From assembly GCA_009741485.1 (NCBI GenBank), contig CM019236.1, positions 61,487,867 to 61,551,866 on the forward strand: DNA of 64,000 bases, written 5' to 3'. The stretch's first letter is position 1; each line of letters begins with the position of its first letter. Made by a program: the position numbers and the translations under genes. Origin of the DNA: Malurus cyaneus samueli. Taxonomy: Eukaryota; Chordata; Aves; Passeriformes; Maluridae. Of the stretch, positions 27,401 through 39,400 are shown in pieces. A model generated the notes under the pieces. It searched no databases, was not told where the DNA came from, and worked only from the letters and a program-made list of their open reading frames with translations.

Positions 27401-30400
27401 AAGATACAGGTTCTGGGCTTCTGGGAATTTATTATGGGGCTTCCTGAAGGAATGGCATCATAGATGAAAAGCATGACAAGAAGAAATTTCAGTGACCATT
27501 TGCAAGTGTTATTGTGATACCACTAAGAACCATTACAGTGTATCCTTCAATGGGCCACTGAGCAGTGTGAGCACTAAATCATGCGAACATTTTATTTAGA
27601 AAAATGTTAAAGATACCTTTTTTTTTTTTTTTTTTTTTTTTTTTTGTTGTTTGAATCAATTTAGATCTGGTTGCACTGCCTGATTTTGAGCAGGTGGTAT
27701 GGAAAACTGGGGGCTAATGGTTTTCCAAGAAGCAGCATTGATGAGGCCTCACCAAAGTGATGAATTCACAAGCAGAAGCAGTGGCGCTTTAGTTGTGTCA
27801 CATGAGATAGGACACCAGGCATGTGGTAAAAAATTCTGTACATTTATTTGCCTATGACATTGTTTCCTTACGATTGCTGATGATGCAGTTAGTGATTAGT
27901 AGAATCAAAAGAACTACTTGACAGAAGGGAGAGTGAGGACTAGAGCACTGAAAGCCTGTTTGAACATAGGCTCTGCCGATAAAGTAATATTGAAATTAGG
28001 TTCTGTCATGTTACAGACTGCATAGTGTACTGAACTCATTGATACAAAACTGTTAATGGCATCCTTAGTTTTATTTCTTACACATTACTTGATTGCCATG
28101 CTAGGTGATGCTCTAGGGACATAGGGATGGCAGTACTCTCTCTGTACAGTAAACTCGGAACTTTGTTAGGAGACTTAATAGATTTCATCAGTGTTCTTCT
28201 GTAGTGGCAGTGCATGGACATATTGCAAAAGGTATTGTTTTTCTGTAGGATGCAGCCCGTAGTACAACAGAACAAAATTAACGTGAACACACTTTGCACT
28301 GTAACTGGATCTTTCCCCAGCTTTCACAGAGTTTTCCGAATTCTTTCTTACTTGATTTGGAATGACAATGCAGTTTCACTTCCTTATTGACAATGTTTAA
28401 TTTCCTGTTATTTGCCAGAGCAACAACTATTTGCACTTAGTCAGTAAAATTAACAAAGAAGCCTATCTTGGCTGGTATACATTTATGCCTTTCTGACAAG
28501 GTCTGTAACTTCCCAGACCTTCAGATGAGCGGAGTGTTTTTATTGCAGGCCAATGAAATAAATGTCAGTGCTTAACTAAACTATATTTTACAATAAAGTT
28601 GTAGTTCAGGTTTCTAAGAATTATCAAATAAAATATAAATCCAGAAGTGATCATTTTTTTGTTAAGTATTAACTGCCAGATAGGGGTGCACAGCATCTGT
28701 TTTGGATGTTTTGTACTTACCAGGAAAGGGATTTGTTAGTTTTGGAAATGGTTCCCTGGTTTTGTGTATCATTCCTCTGACAATTTCACTTTGTTAAGAA
28801 CATGGAAAGTTGATTTTGTAATTGCTTGATAAATGTCCTACTTTAAATCATAGCCTGATAGGATATTTTAGATATTTAACTTATAATGAGAAGTGTTTAA
28901 AATTAAATATAAAAGAATGACATAATGCACTGAGATTGACATTCATGGTATGAAATTGGAGATGAAGCAATTTAAAAATACTGCCCTGAAACAGACTTTT
29001 TCTAAAGCACATATTTTTCTACTGAATTTTCACTATTGTATATATGCAGGAATATTCAACATTTTATTCAATTTACACGTGGATATTAAATAAAATTACA
29101 TTAGCCTATGTATGTGTGTCTAATGTGCAAAAAAGGGAAAAGAGCAGTCCAAGGTGATTTTGAGATATTTTTTCTTTCTATTAAAGTGGTTTGGAAATCT
29201 GGTTACAATGAACTGGTGGAATGATCTGTGGCTTAATGAGGGCCTCACATCTTACTTTGAGTTGCTGGGAGCTACCTTTGTTGAGCCCAAGCTTTCACTG
29301 GTGAGTACTTACGCTTACTAGCAAAGTTCCATCACGAACAAATGAAAAGAAGGTGCAGGAAATGGGATTTAATTAAACAGTGCCATTATGAACTTTACTA
29401 TTGTGAGAAAGATGGTAGATCTTGATTATTTTCCTGTAGGTCTCCATCTGTGGGTGGGGAAGCTATGATCACATCCAGCTCTCTACAGCTGGTGCAGAGA
29501 ACAGCTGGACAGCTGTGATTCTGCAGTAGCAAAGAGTTGGTGTGTTGCCCTAGGTCTGTCCTGCAGCAAACCCAGATTTCTCTCCTGGGTCCTGTTGTAG
29601 CTGATGGTTTTCCTCCTTGCCTGCCAAGCTCTTTTCTAATTATTGCATTCCACAGGTATCTTTGCCAGGCAGAGATTAAGTTGGGTTGTTTTGAGTCTGC
29701 TTACCCCACTGGGTCCCTGGATGTCTGGTTGTAGATAAGGCAAATATAATGCACATAGCTAATATAACAGCAGGGTAAAATTCCTTCCCATTCTGCCCGA
29801 ATGGGGATAAGCATAAATCCCATAGGATATCAGAAGAGCCCATCTCTTGGTAAACTCAGAGATGGATAGGAGCTGCTAATTGCAGCCATGAGATGAGGTG
29901 CACTTGCCCATGCAATCCTAAATGTCAGTACATGGTGCCATCAGCTTCTGAAGGAAAGAAAAGCCTTTAGTCTGGCCAGGCCTGTGACTGCAGGTAATCC
30001 AGTGTGCATTTTATTTGGCTAAATTGAAATACCATTTGTCGATTACCTATTCTCATTCACCAAAGCACTTAATTACATGCTTGATTGAAAACTAATAAAG
30101 ATGCATCAAACAAGTTCTGTTGGAATGATTTCTAGGTCATGGGATATGCTTACCTTCTGCTATGAACTTCAACAACAGCTCACTTTATTGTCTGTAATGC
30201 AGTGTCTGAAAATCACTGGAAAGTGTAAAGGCCTCCAAATTTTAAACTGGAAATAAATGTTTGACTTATTTTTATTTTTAAGCTTTTAATTTAGAAGTTT
30301 GCTTTTCTAAAAATTGGCAGCTGTCACTTATATCCATAAAGTAAATCTTAATATTGGGCAATAATTCTATTTGATAAATTGCAGTTAGGGAATGCAGAAT

Positions 30401-33400
30401 AACTCACACAGATGTGAGAATATAGGTCTTTCTTGCACAGTTTTGTGAGTCATAAATATCCACAAAGTCACAGAATGGCTGAGGTTAGAGGAGACATTTG
30501 GAGGTCATCTTGTCCAACCTCCCTGCACAAGCAGGGCCACAAGAGCCAATTGCCCAGGACAGCTTTTGAACATCTCTAGGGATGGAGGCTCCAGACCTTA
30601 TGAGGGCAATCTGTGCAAATGCTTAGTCACCTTCACAGTGAAGATGTGTTTCCTGGTGTTCAGAGAGAACTCCTGTGTTTCACTGTGTGCCCATTTCCTC
30701 CGGTCCTGTCACTGGGCACCACTGGAAAAGCTGGCTTCGTCCTCTGCTCAGCCTTCCTTCAGGTGGATACACGGATGAACTCCCTCTGAGCCCTCTCTTC
30801 CCAGGCTGAGCAGTGCCAGCTCTCTTTAGCCTATTCTTACAGAAAAGGTGCTCAGTCCCTCCTCTGAGCTGTTGACCATGGTAGGTGACATTTACTTCTG
30901 AGGAGTCATTTTCCCTCCATATTTCTCACTGGGTGACAGCAGAAGTGCCTCAGAGATAAACCTTGGTACCTTCAGTAGTTTAGATTTTAGGTTATTGCTC
31001 AAGGTTGCAGCAGAAGAAACGGGGAATTTAGGAGGAAAAAGCTGACACATTCACAACACAAGTAAATGAGATACAGGCTTTCAGTTTTCAGTATTTTTCA
31101 TTTGCTGTTTAATGTAGTTGATTTATTTTTGCCTGAGGATTACATTGTAACTGACTTCATCAGGCCCAAGCCCACAGTACTTTGGAGATGTAAAATTTTC
31201 ACAAGTCACTGACTCTGCATTTGGAAAATATTAGGATCTGATATATGGCCCCTTGTATTTCATGGGAAAATTAGGGAGTTGGGGGAGTTTGCTTATGGAC
31301 AAATGATTCACAATAGCGCTAATTCCATAGTTCTCATTCTACCCAGAGAATTAGTACCTTCTGTTCAGCTCACTTAGATTTGTCTTCCTCTTGCAGGATA
31401 AAATCTTTTATGCTCATTTTGTACAACCTGTCTTAAAGGAAGACAGTGAAAAAGCTCGATCACTGTCAGAGAGTGAAGACAAGATCAAAGGATCATTAAT
31501 GTCTCTGTTTGACAACATCACGTACAGCAAGGTAAAAAAAAAAAAATCTTCCTGTTTCTCTCAGATTCTAAACTAATGGTACAAGGTAGGTTTGGGAAGA
31601 ACTGTTGAACAAAACTGTTTTGTCATACAAAATGTGTTTCTGCTGCACATGCAAATTTATTGAATGTTGCAAATCTACTTGGCTATGAAGGAAGTGGTGA
31701 AAACATTTTTAACATCTGTGAAATATGAAGTGTGGTTGTGGATCAACTAACATTTCTGGAATCTGGAAAAAATATGCAACACTACTTGCAATAATAATTC
31801 ATTTTTTCCTCCTACTTTTTTTTTTTTTTTTTTTTTTTTTTGTACTCTAGGGGGCTTCTATAACCTGGATGCTTTCTGGTTTCCTGTCTGAAAAGTTGTT
31901 TACCCGAGCACTTACTGTAAGTTTGAAAAACAACCTCTTCATCTTGAATTTACAAGCTTGAAAATGTCAGTTGTACAAATTGCTTGCCTTAATAATGGCA
32001 CTGAACATTCATGAATTCTGATGCTTCTGTTTGTTTCCACACAGTCGTATCTGAAAGAATTTTCCTTCTCAAATGCTAATCAAGATGATCTCTGGACCCA
32101 CATCCAGATGGTACTTATTTTATACCTCTAGTATTCCTTCTCTGATGTTTGGCACAGTCTAAGTTAAGGCATAAACTATTTGTAGAGGACTGCACTGTAA
32201 CGTGGCTATCTGTAGTGCAGTCTTTCTCCTGAATAAAATTTGCTTTGCTGATTCTTTCAGCCAATGGCTTCTCAAATGTGTACTTGGCTGCTTTGCTTCA
32301 CCTGAGATCAGTGGAACTAAATACAAAGAGTAGAGAGATGAGATAGGAAATCAGGACCAGGCAAAGTTTTGTGTTTCATGGTAATGGCCTAAGTCTGACT
32401 CTAAGTCAATATGGAATTGCATAGCCTATTGTTCTGGAGCTAAGATTTTGCCAGATTAGAGTGTGTGACGCCTTGGGCTTGATAATCAAAGATGCTGGGG
32501 TGTCACAGATCCAGCAAAGTCTATACCCAGGGCAGTGGCTCAGCCTTTCACCTTTCATTGGTTTTGGCAGAAATCTGTCTAAGAAAACAGATGCTAATAT
32601 TAGGTTTACTTTTTTCTTAATCCTCTTTCCTGGTCCTATAAAGAAGGCTTCTGTTATGTTGCAGGTTCTGTCTTAAAAATGGGAGTGCTGCAATTTCAGA
32701 GATGAAAGATTGTTGCATGTTTTAAGCCAGTGAAGTCTGTACAATTCACACTAATTGGGACTCCAGCTTAACGTCTTTTTAAATTTGTCTTCACTAATTC
32801 AGTTTGTAGATTATGTCACTTAAAAATCTTCATGTTCGAGCAGTTTTATTTGAATGAAATTAACAAATCAGCCATACAAGTGTATAAGTATATTAACACT
32901 AAAAGGGAAAGGTTAGCAGTCAGGTTGTAGAATGAGAAATGTCATCTCAGTATTTAATAATTCCTGAAAAAGGCTTATGCCTTTAATATGTCTTTATTAT
33001 AAAGTCAAAATGTTCTTTGGACTTTGTTACATTGATTTTTTGCATGAGTCAACAACCAGCAAGCTGCTGAACAGGTTTTTTTTCCTCTGCTATGTTAGAA
33101 CAACTCCCAGAGATTCACTGAAGAAATATTAATGAGTACCTGCTCATCATAAATATTTCTAATTCCTCCTTCTCTTGTAGGTCATAGATGCACAGGATGA
33201 AGTTCAGCTGCCAGCATCTGTAAAGCAAATAATGGATTCCTGGACATGCCAAAATGGGTTTCCAGTTTTAACATTAAATCTAACTACTGGAATAATCAGA
33301 CAGGAACAATTTTTTAATAAAAAGAATAGAAAGAGTGCTGATTCTTACAAGTATGTTTAGCTTGTGTTTTTATTGTATGTTTATACCCCTGTTTTTCACA

Positions 33401-36400
33401 GGAAACTCTTCAGCTATGACCATCCAATTTTTTAATTTGTGCTTTTTTCTTGCTGCAAGCAGTCAAGTAAAATCTATTTGACAATGCGGTTTGCAGCAGT
33501 TCTGCAAACTCTGCTTGTTTTGCCAAAAAGCTGTTTTCCTGTGGAATAGTGGCTTCTTCAACCACAAAATAATAAAGACAGACATAGGCCATGAGCATGT
33601 TGCAGGGAGGATTTTTGCCTGGAATTTTCTTCTTTTCTCATCCCTCAGATTTACAGACTGGGGACCTGGATGATCCATGCTTAGCTTCCTTACAGTGCAC
33701 ATATTCCCAGTCTCTTTTGACAAGGATAAAAGAATTGCAATTTAAATATTTATGTAAATGAACCATTTCTCAGAAAGTGCTAACACCTGGCCAGCAGTAT
33801 TAAGTTCTTGTCAGTAAGCATTGCTAAGTGCCTGGGAATTTAGGTGTCTAAAAACAGTGACAGAAGTAGCTGCCTTTCATCGTCCACTTTGGAAACTCCT
33901 GCTAGAGTTTGAACATTTATGAAGGAGCAGTTGACTTGAGTTTTGGGATGCACAGATGAAGCCCATGAGATGACTTTTCATGTGAGGAAAAGGTGAAAGG
34001 AGAGCAAAATCCAAAGTTTTTTCTTGGAAGTTATTGAGGCTAATACAAACAGGCAAAATGAATTTTGACAAGAGCCACAGAGTTTTCTTTGCTCGCAATC
34101 TCCAGGAACTGCAAGGCATGAATCCATTCAATATTCTTGGTTAGCTCAGATAAGGAATTCCAAATTACAAATGTGAAATTCTTTACAGTTATCAAAACCA
34201 AATTACCATGGGAATGTAAAAAAATCCAGGATATGTATTACAGATTTTTTCAGGCATTTGAAGCTTTCATCTCTTTTAACAGAAATGAGTTTTACATTAC
34301 CTAAGAAAAGAAATTACAGTTGTTGGAATGACAATATCGTTTGTCTGGGATGACAGTATCTTTGTTTTTCTTGGTAGATGCCCTTCTGAAAAGTAGATTT
34401 AAGTTCTCCAGAAATAAAGTGTAATAAATGAGGGGAATAAAATTACTGTCTGAAGAAGAAAAGGCAGCACAGAGAGACAATGGTATTTAAATACCTAGCA
34501 CTGAACAATATTCTTAATATGAGTACCTTTTAAAAGCGATGCTTAAACTGTCTTTTGGAGAACCTAAATGCTGATCCCGCATACCATCATCTGATGAGGT
34601 TTCATGCGTCAGAGAGGAGAGAAGGTAGACGGACATTCTTGTTAGACTGAACTAATCTGCATTGTCATTTAGCATCAGCTCAGAGGGATTTTTAAATGTA
34701 AGAATTATAATCATATCCTTTTCTTTGTTAAGTAACACCTGGATTATTCCTATTTCTTGGATGAGAAATGGATCATCACAACCCCTAACCTGGCTAGATA
34801 AAAGCAGCAGTAAGTAATGTATTTGTTTGCATATTCTAAAACCAAACTTATGAAAACACTCCAAAGTCTTCTAAAAACAGAGGCTATATTTGAATTGAAT
34901 CAGGAGATAAAACTTTAATACAGAAATGTCTGTGTTTATCCATTGTAATGATTTTGTGTCACAGTAGCAGTAGATTTTCAATTAGGTCAATATAATCTTC
35001 TTTTCTATGATACATCAAACTTCAGTGTATGCTTGAGTTTTTAATAATGTGGTACAACACATACTATGAATAGGGATTTCCACAGAAATTTTGATTTTGT
35101 AATTTACAAAAAAATGCGAACTCTTAGGTCATCATGCTTCTGTATTGTTCTTGCTCCAAGAGATCTTATTGATGTTAATGCCATTGATGCAAATATCGTA
35201 AGTATAGGTGGAATCTCAGCTGTGAAGTACCAGAAAATTGTCAGTAGATTGAAGTAGATAGAAGACTGAAAAAACTAAAACTGTCTGTAGGAAGTGACTT
35301 GATATTGTTACACATTAATACGTGTAACAACAGAAAATTAATATTTTCAACAGCATTAAATTTGTTTATGCAAATTGAATGGAAAAAGTACTCTTATCAA
35401 AAGAGTAGGATTTTAAAAAGTTTTAAACCCTTATAATAGAAAAGTAATTTTATGGGAATCTCCAACCAAATAAAAAAGTCAGTTCTTTTTCAACTCAGTG
35501 CTTTCCAATAAACAGCTCTATTTTTTGAGAAAGAAGAATTGCAGTCATTAAGAATGGGGTAATCATTTTTCTTTGGCAAATCAGCCATGATTTAAGTAAT
35601 TTAGATGAGTCAAAAGAAGATGCAGAGACTAATGCCGTGGAATGCTTAAGAGCAAATCATCAGTATGCTGTGTGTATTGCTATTGCAGCTCTCCACCCTC
35701 TGTTTGCAGTGGTTAAAAGTTACTTCCTCTCTTTTTCAGACAGTAAAGACAGCTTGAGTGATTGTTACTTTGTCTGTATACAGACAGGCAAATAAGAAAA
35801 AATGGATATCTACTCCTCTGAGTGCCAGATGAATCCTGCAGTACTTGCTCTGTCTAAATATTGGAGTCTCAGCCCTCTCTTCAGAGTAAAGCACTGATGG
35901 GTGTAGACTACTCACCACTTCTGTCTTACTGTCTGAAGAGAGTTTGCCTTCTCAAATGGGGATGGTTGTAGGCAGTGAAAATAGCACTTGAATACTCCTC
36001 TGATGAGGCAGCTTGGAGCCTTCAAGGCTGCACCAGCTCCCTCAATGCACAGTAGGCTATCAGGAGCAGTCAATCAGACAAGAACACGTGAATGGGTGAG
36101 ATGGACTGCAAAGGAAGCCGTTAGTGAACACGATACAGCTATGGGACTATCTTCTTTAAAATGCATTTTGATTACTTGTCTCTTGGTTAAACCTACGATT
36201 TTTGGTCTTCTTGATTTCCATTTATGTGAATACTGGTCGGTGGTCTGTTCCTCTGTAAGGTGCTGAGCACTGGATCTTGGAGCACCACTGGGAAGAGCAG
36301 GTGTGTGAGGATATTGACCCTCATCCTCTGGGTTTATTCGTGGGTAAACTTTCTGAACTCTCACAGCTGCCTTTGCAGTAAAGGGTAGGAGCAAAGTGGT

Positions 36401-39400
36401 CTTCAGCCAACTCTTTAGAATCTCAAGGTACTCAGTACCTCAGGAGTCAGTGCCTTGTTGAAGTCATTCTGCTGTGCAGAGCAGAGATCACAAGTGCACT
36501 GAGCTTTTGGGGTATTCATTTTGAGTCCAGCCTCAAACTTGTGTCCCAGATCTTAGAGGAGGCACCAAGACCATTGCTCATAAATGCAAGAGAAGTAGTG
36601 CATGGAAAACAAAATCATACATTCTAATGTCACTTTACAGAAATGTTTCCTGAAATGCAAGTATCTGAGTCAGCATATGACTGGATCTTGCTAAATGTAA
36701 ATTTAAGTGGATACTACAGAGTGAACTATGACCAATTAAACTTGAAGAGATTAGCACGCTTGCTTGAAAATGATCCAAAGGTAAGATCATGTTTGTTTCG
36801 TCAAACTTATGGGCAGATTCTTTCCATGTATTTTTCTTGCAGTTTTTACCTAAAATCACATTCATCAAAACCTGGAATGACAAACTCTTCATTGTACCCC
36901 TAAAGTCACAGGCTTTTTGTAGTGGAAGATGACAGGCCTGAACAGTTTTATATAAGCATGAAAAATAAGTTTACATGACATTCTGTGTTCAAATTTGTCT
37001 TAACAGCTTGTGATTCTTTCAGTCTCTTTAAATCTGGCTCAAGGAGCTTTCAGTATAAATGTGTGAATCAGCTTTATCTGGTGTAAGGTAACCATGAGAA
37101 GGGAAGTTGTGAGAAAACTTTTTTGCCTCACATTTTGTCAAACCACAACATTTTTGACTGTGGAATTAAAAAAAAACCCAACCAAATCTGCCTTTTTTTG
37201 GTGGGATTTTTTTTGGGTGGTTGGTTGGGGTTTTCTGGGGTTTGTTTGTTTTTGGTTTAGTTGTAGTTTATTTTTCTAGAAGTTCCAAACAATTCTATTT
37301 GGGCTCCTTCAGCCCTCTGTAGAAACTGACTCAAAGCAGATTTCATCCCACCTTTGACTTGCTGTCGCAGTAGAGATGGACAAACACGACATAAGCAATG
37401 AGCAAAGATCCCTTTATTATCAGGCTGAGCCCCTTTTATCTATTTAGTAAGTGTGTATACTAGTCTCCTGCGTAAGTGGCAGCTTTCTATTGGCTAATTA
37501 GCAGTCTGTTCTCTACTTACCAGCAGATGATTGGTGCATTATAATAGTTGCAAAAGCGGCTGTGCTGTTAGCTTTGCAGTTTCTTTTGCTCTCTCTTGGG
37601 CATCTGCGTCATCTGGCTTTGTTCCTCTTCAACATTCTTTCTTCCTTTTATCACAGCCATCCCAAGGCCGTTTGCTACGCTGCCTTGGTAACATCCTCCT
37701 CTGTCCCATCAGTCTTCACTTAAGCTTTTAAACTCGCCTCTGTTTTTAGCACATCTTAGGGATACAATTCTCTGCTGAAGTCCAACTTCAGAACCTGCAG
37801 GGCCGCAATGCTGGCTTTCAGCCGACACAACTTGCCATAACCTAAACTGAAGGTGAAAATTGAGCAACTGTGACTCTATATGGGTTTGTATAATTTCCAT
37901 TATGCCTAATCCTACAGCCAGAGGCTCCAGTTGCCTAATCCTACAGCTAGAGGCTCCAGTAGTAGTGTCAGCTTCTTAGTTTTGGTAACAAAAGAGAGAA
38001 AAATGAACATTTTGGCATAATAGTAATCAGTGCAGTCAGTCTTGTCTAGAAAGTCTGGACACAAGGCTGATGAGAGCCCACTGCATCTTTCTACAGCACA
38101 CCGGCTTCATTTCTTCTAGGCTTCTTTCACAGCCAATCTACCATCAGGAAACTAGGTGTGCATTGACATGGGGCATTTTTTGGTGCCATACAGTATTACA
38201 AAAATGTAACTAACGGCTGGACAGGAGGTGCACGAATAGAATAGTCTATTAAATACAGGTTTGGTCACATTCAAACCAGACAGGTTCACAAATAGCATGG
38301 TTTATTAAAAGCAATGTAGGTAGTTCTTTTGGATTGATGGTGACAAATGCATTAACTGCAGAACAGCTATGGATAGCACTAACAATATGATTGCAATCAC
38401 AAGCTTAATTTCTTGAGTGAAAACATTTGGTATGGCAAAGGATGCAAGCTTTACCATAAGGCATCCCTTCTGGGAAGGGCCAGGATGGGTATATAGACCT
38501 GTGCCTACAATTTTGTGTCAAATTCCCACTCGCCGATTACAAAATCAGGGTGCACTCCATGCCTTATTAACCACAACTGTGCAAAGTGCTGTGGCTGGTA
38601 CTGTGGTCAAACTGTCTGCTCTTTGTGGTAACATTTCTTGATAGGATGTACTCTTGGCAGCAGTTGTGCAAAACCTTCCGTTCCTTGTGGTCATGCTGTA
38701 TGTATTATTTCGTGGTATCAAGAGGCAGAACAAGGCCACGTGGCTTCCACCCCGCTTCACATTCCTCCTTGGTGGATGTTCAGCACAAACCATCTGATCT
38801 CTGTCTGGTTTCAGCATCGCATGTTGAGCTTTGCATTTCTGCACTGCTTTATGCTTCCAGCAGCCAGAGGGAATGTTTGCTGAAGCAGTGATCAAACTGC
38901 AGAGGCCTGGAATAAGGAGACAAGAAAGATCAGCAATCCTCCCACAGAAGCACGAGCCATAGGCAGAGGTACACCCATGGCTGTGCCTCAGTCATTTATT
39001 TCATGGTAGTGCTGGGCATTCTGCTCTGCACCAAATACATTTTCTATATTTAAGACTCCAAAGGACCAAACATACCGAACATGCCAAAATTATGTTACTA
39101 GGATCTTTTTGGGAAATGTGACATTTCCATATTTTAATTACAGCATGCAAGTAAGAGGGGTCTTGAATTAGTAATAAGTTCTGTAGTTGTATATTTATAT
39201 ACAAATAATATACTATGTAGCTGTGTATACATATATATACATACATATATATATATAAACATCCCTTAAAGCATATAAATAATTTCAGAACAAAGTGCAG
39301 GATCCATTTTACAAAGTTTTGTAGGCTATTTTGGTTTAGAAAACCTGTTAGGGATTTGTCTTATCCTTCTGAAACACAGTAAAGTTTTTTGTAAACTCTT

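Larger units (their letters stand above)
22188..27664. other. LVRN introns 2-4
   Basis: Noncoding sequence between exons 2 and 5, interrupted by exons 3 and 4. It includes a short GATATT-type repeat at about 22,817-22,846 and the 28-T run before exon 5. No other gene seen. Confidence 0.75.
27819..31396. other. LVRN introns 5-6
   Basis: Noncoding apart from exon 6. Intron 5 runs from an apparent GC donor at 27,819 to the acceptor at 29,186. Intron 6 contains a CR1 fragment at about 30.47-30.88 kb. Confidence 0.75.
31917..36640. other. LVRN introns 8-11
   Basis: Noncoding apart from exons 9, 10 and 11. Only short chance ORFs; no recognisable mobile element. Confidence 0.7.
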
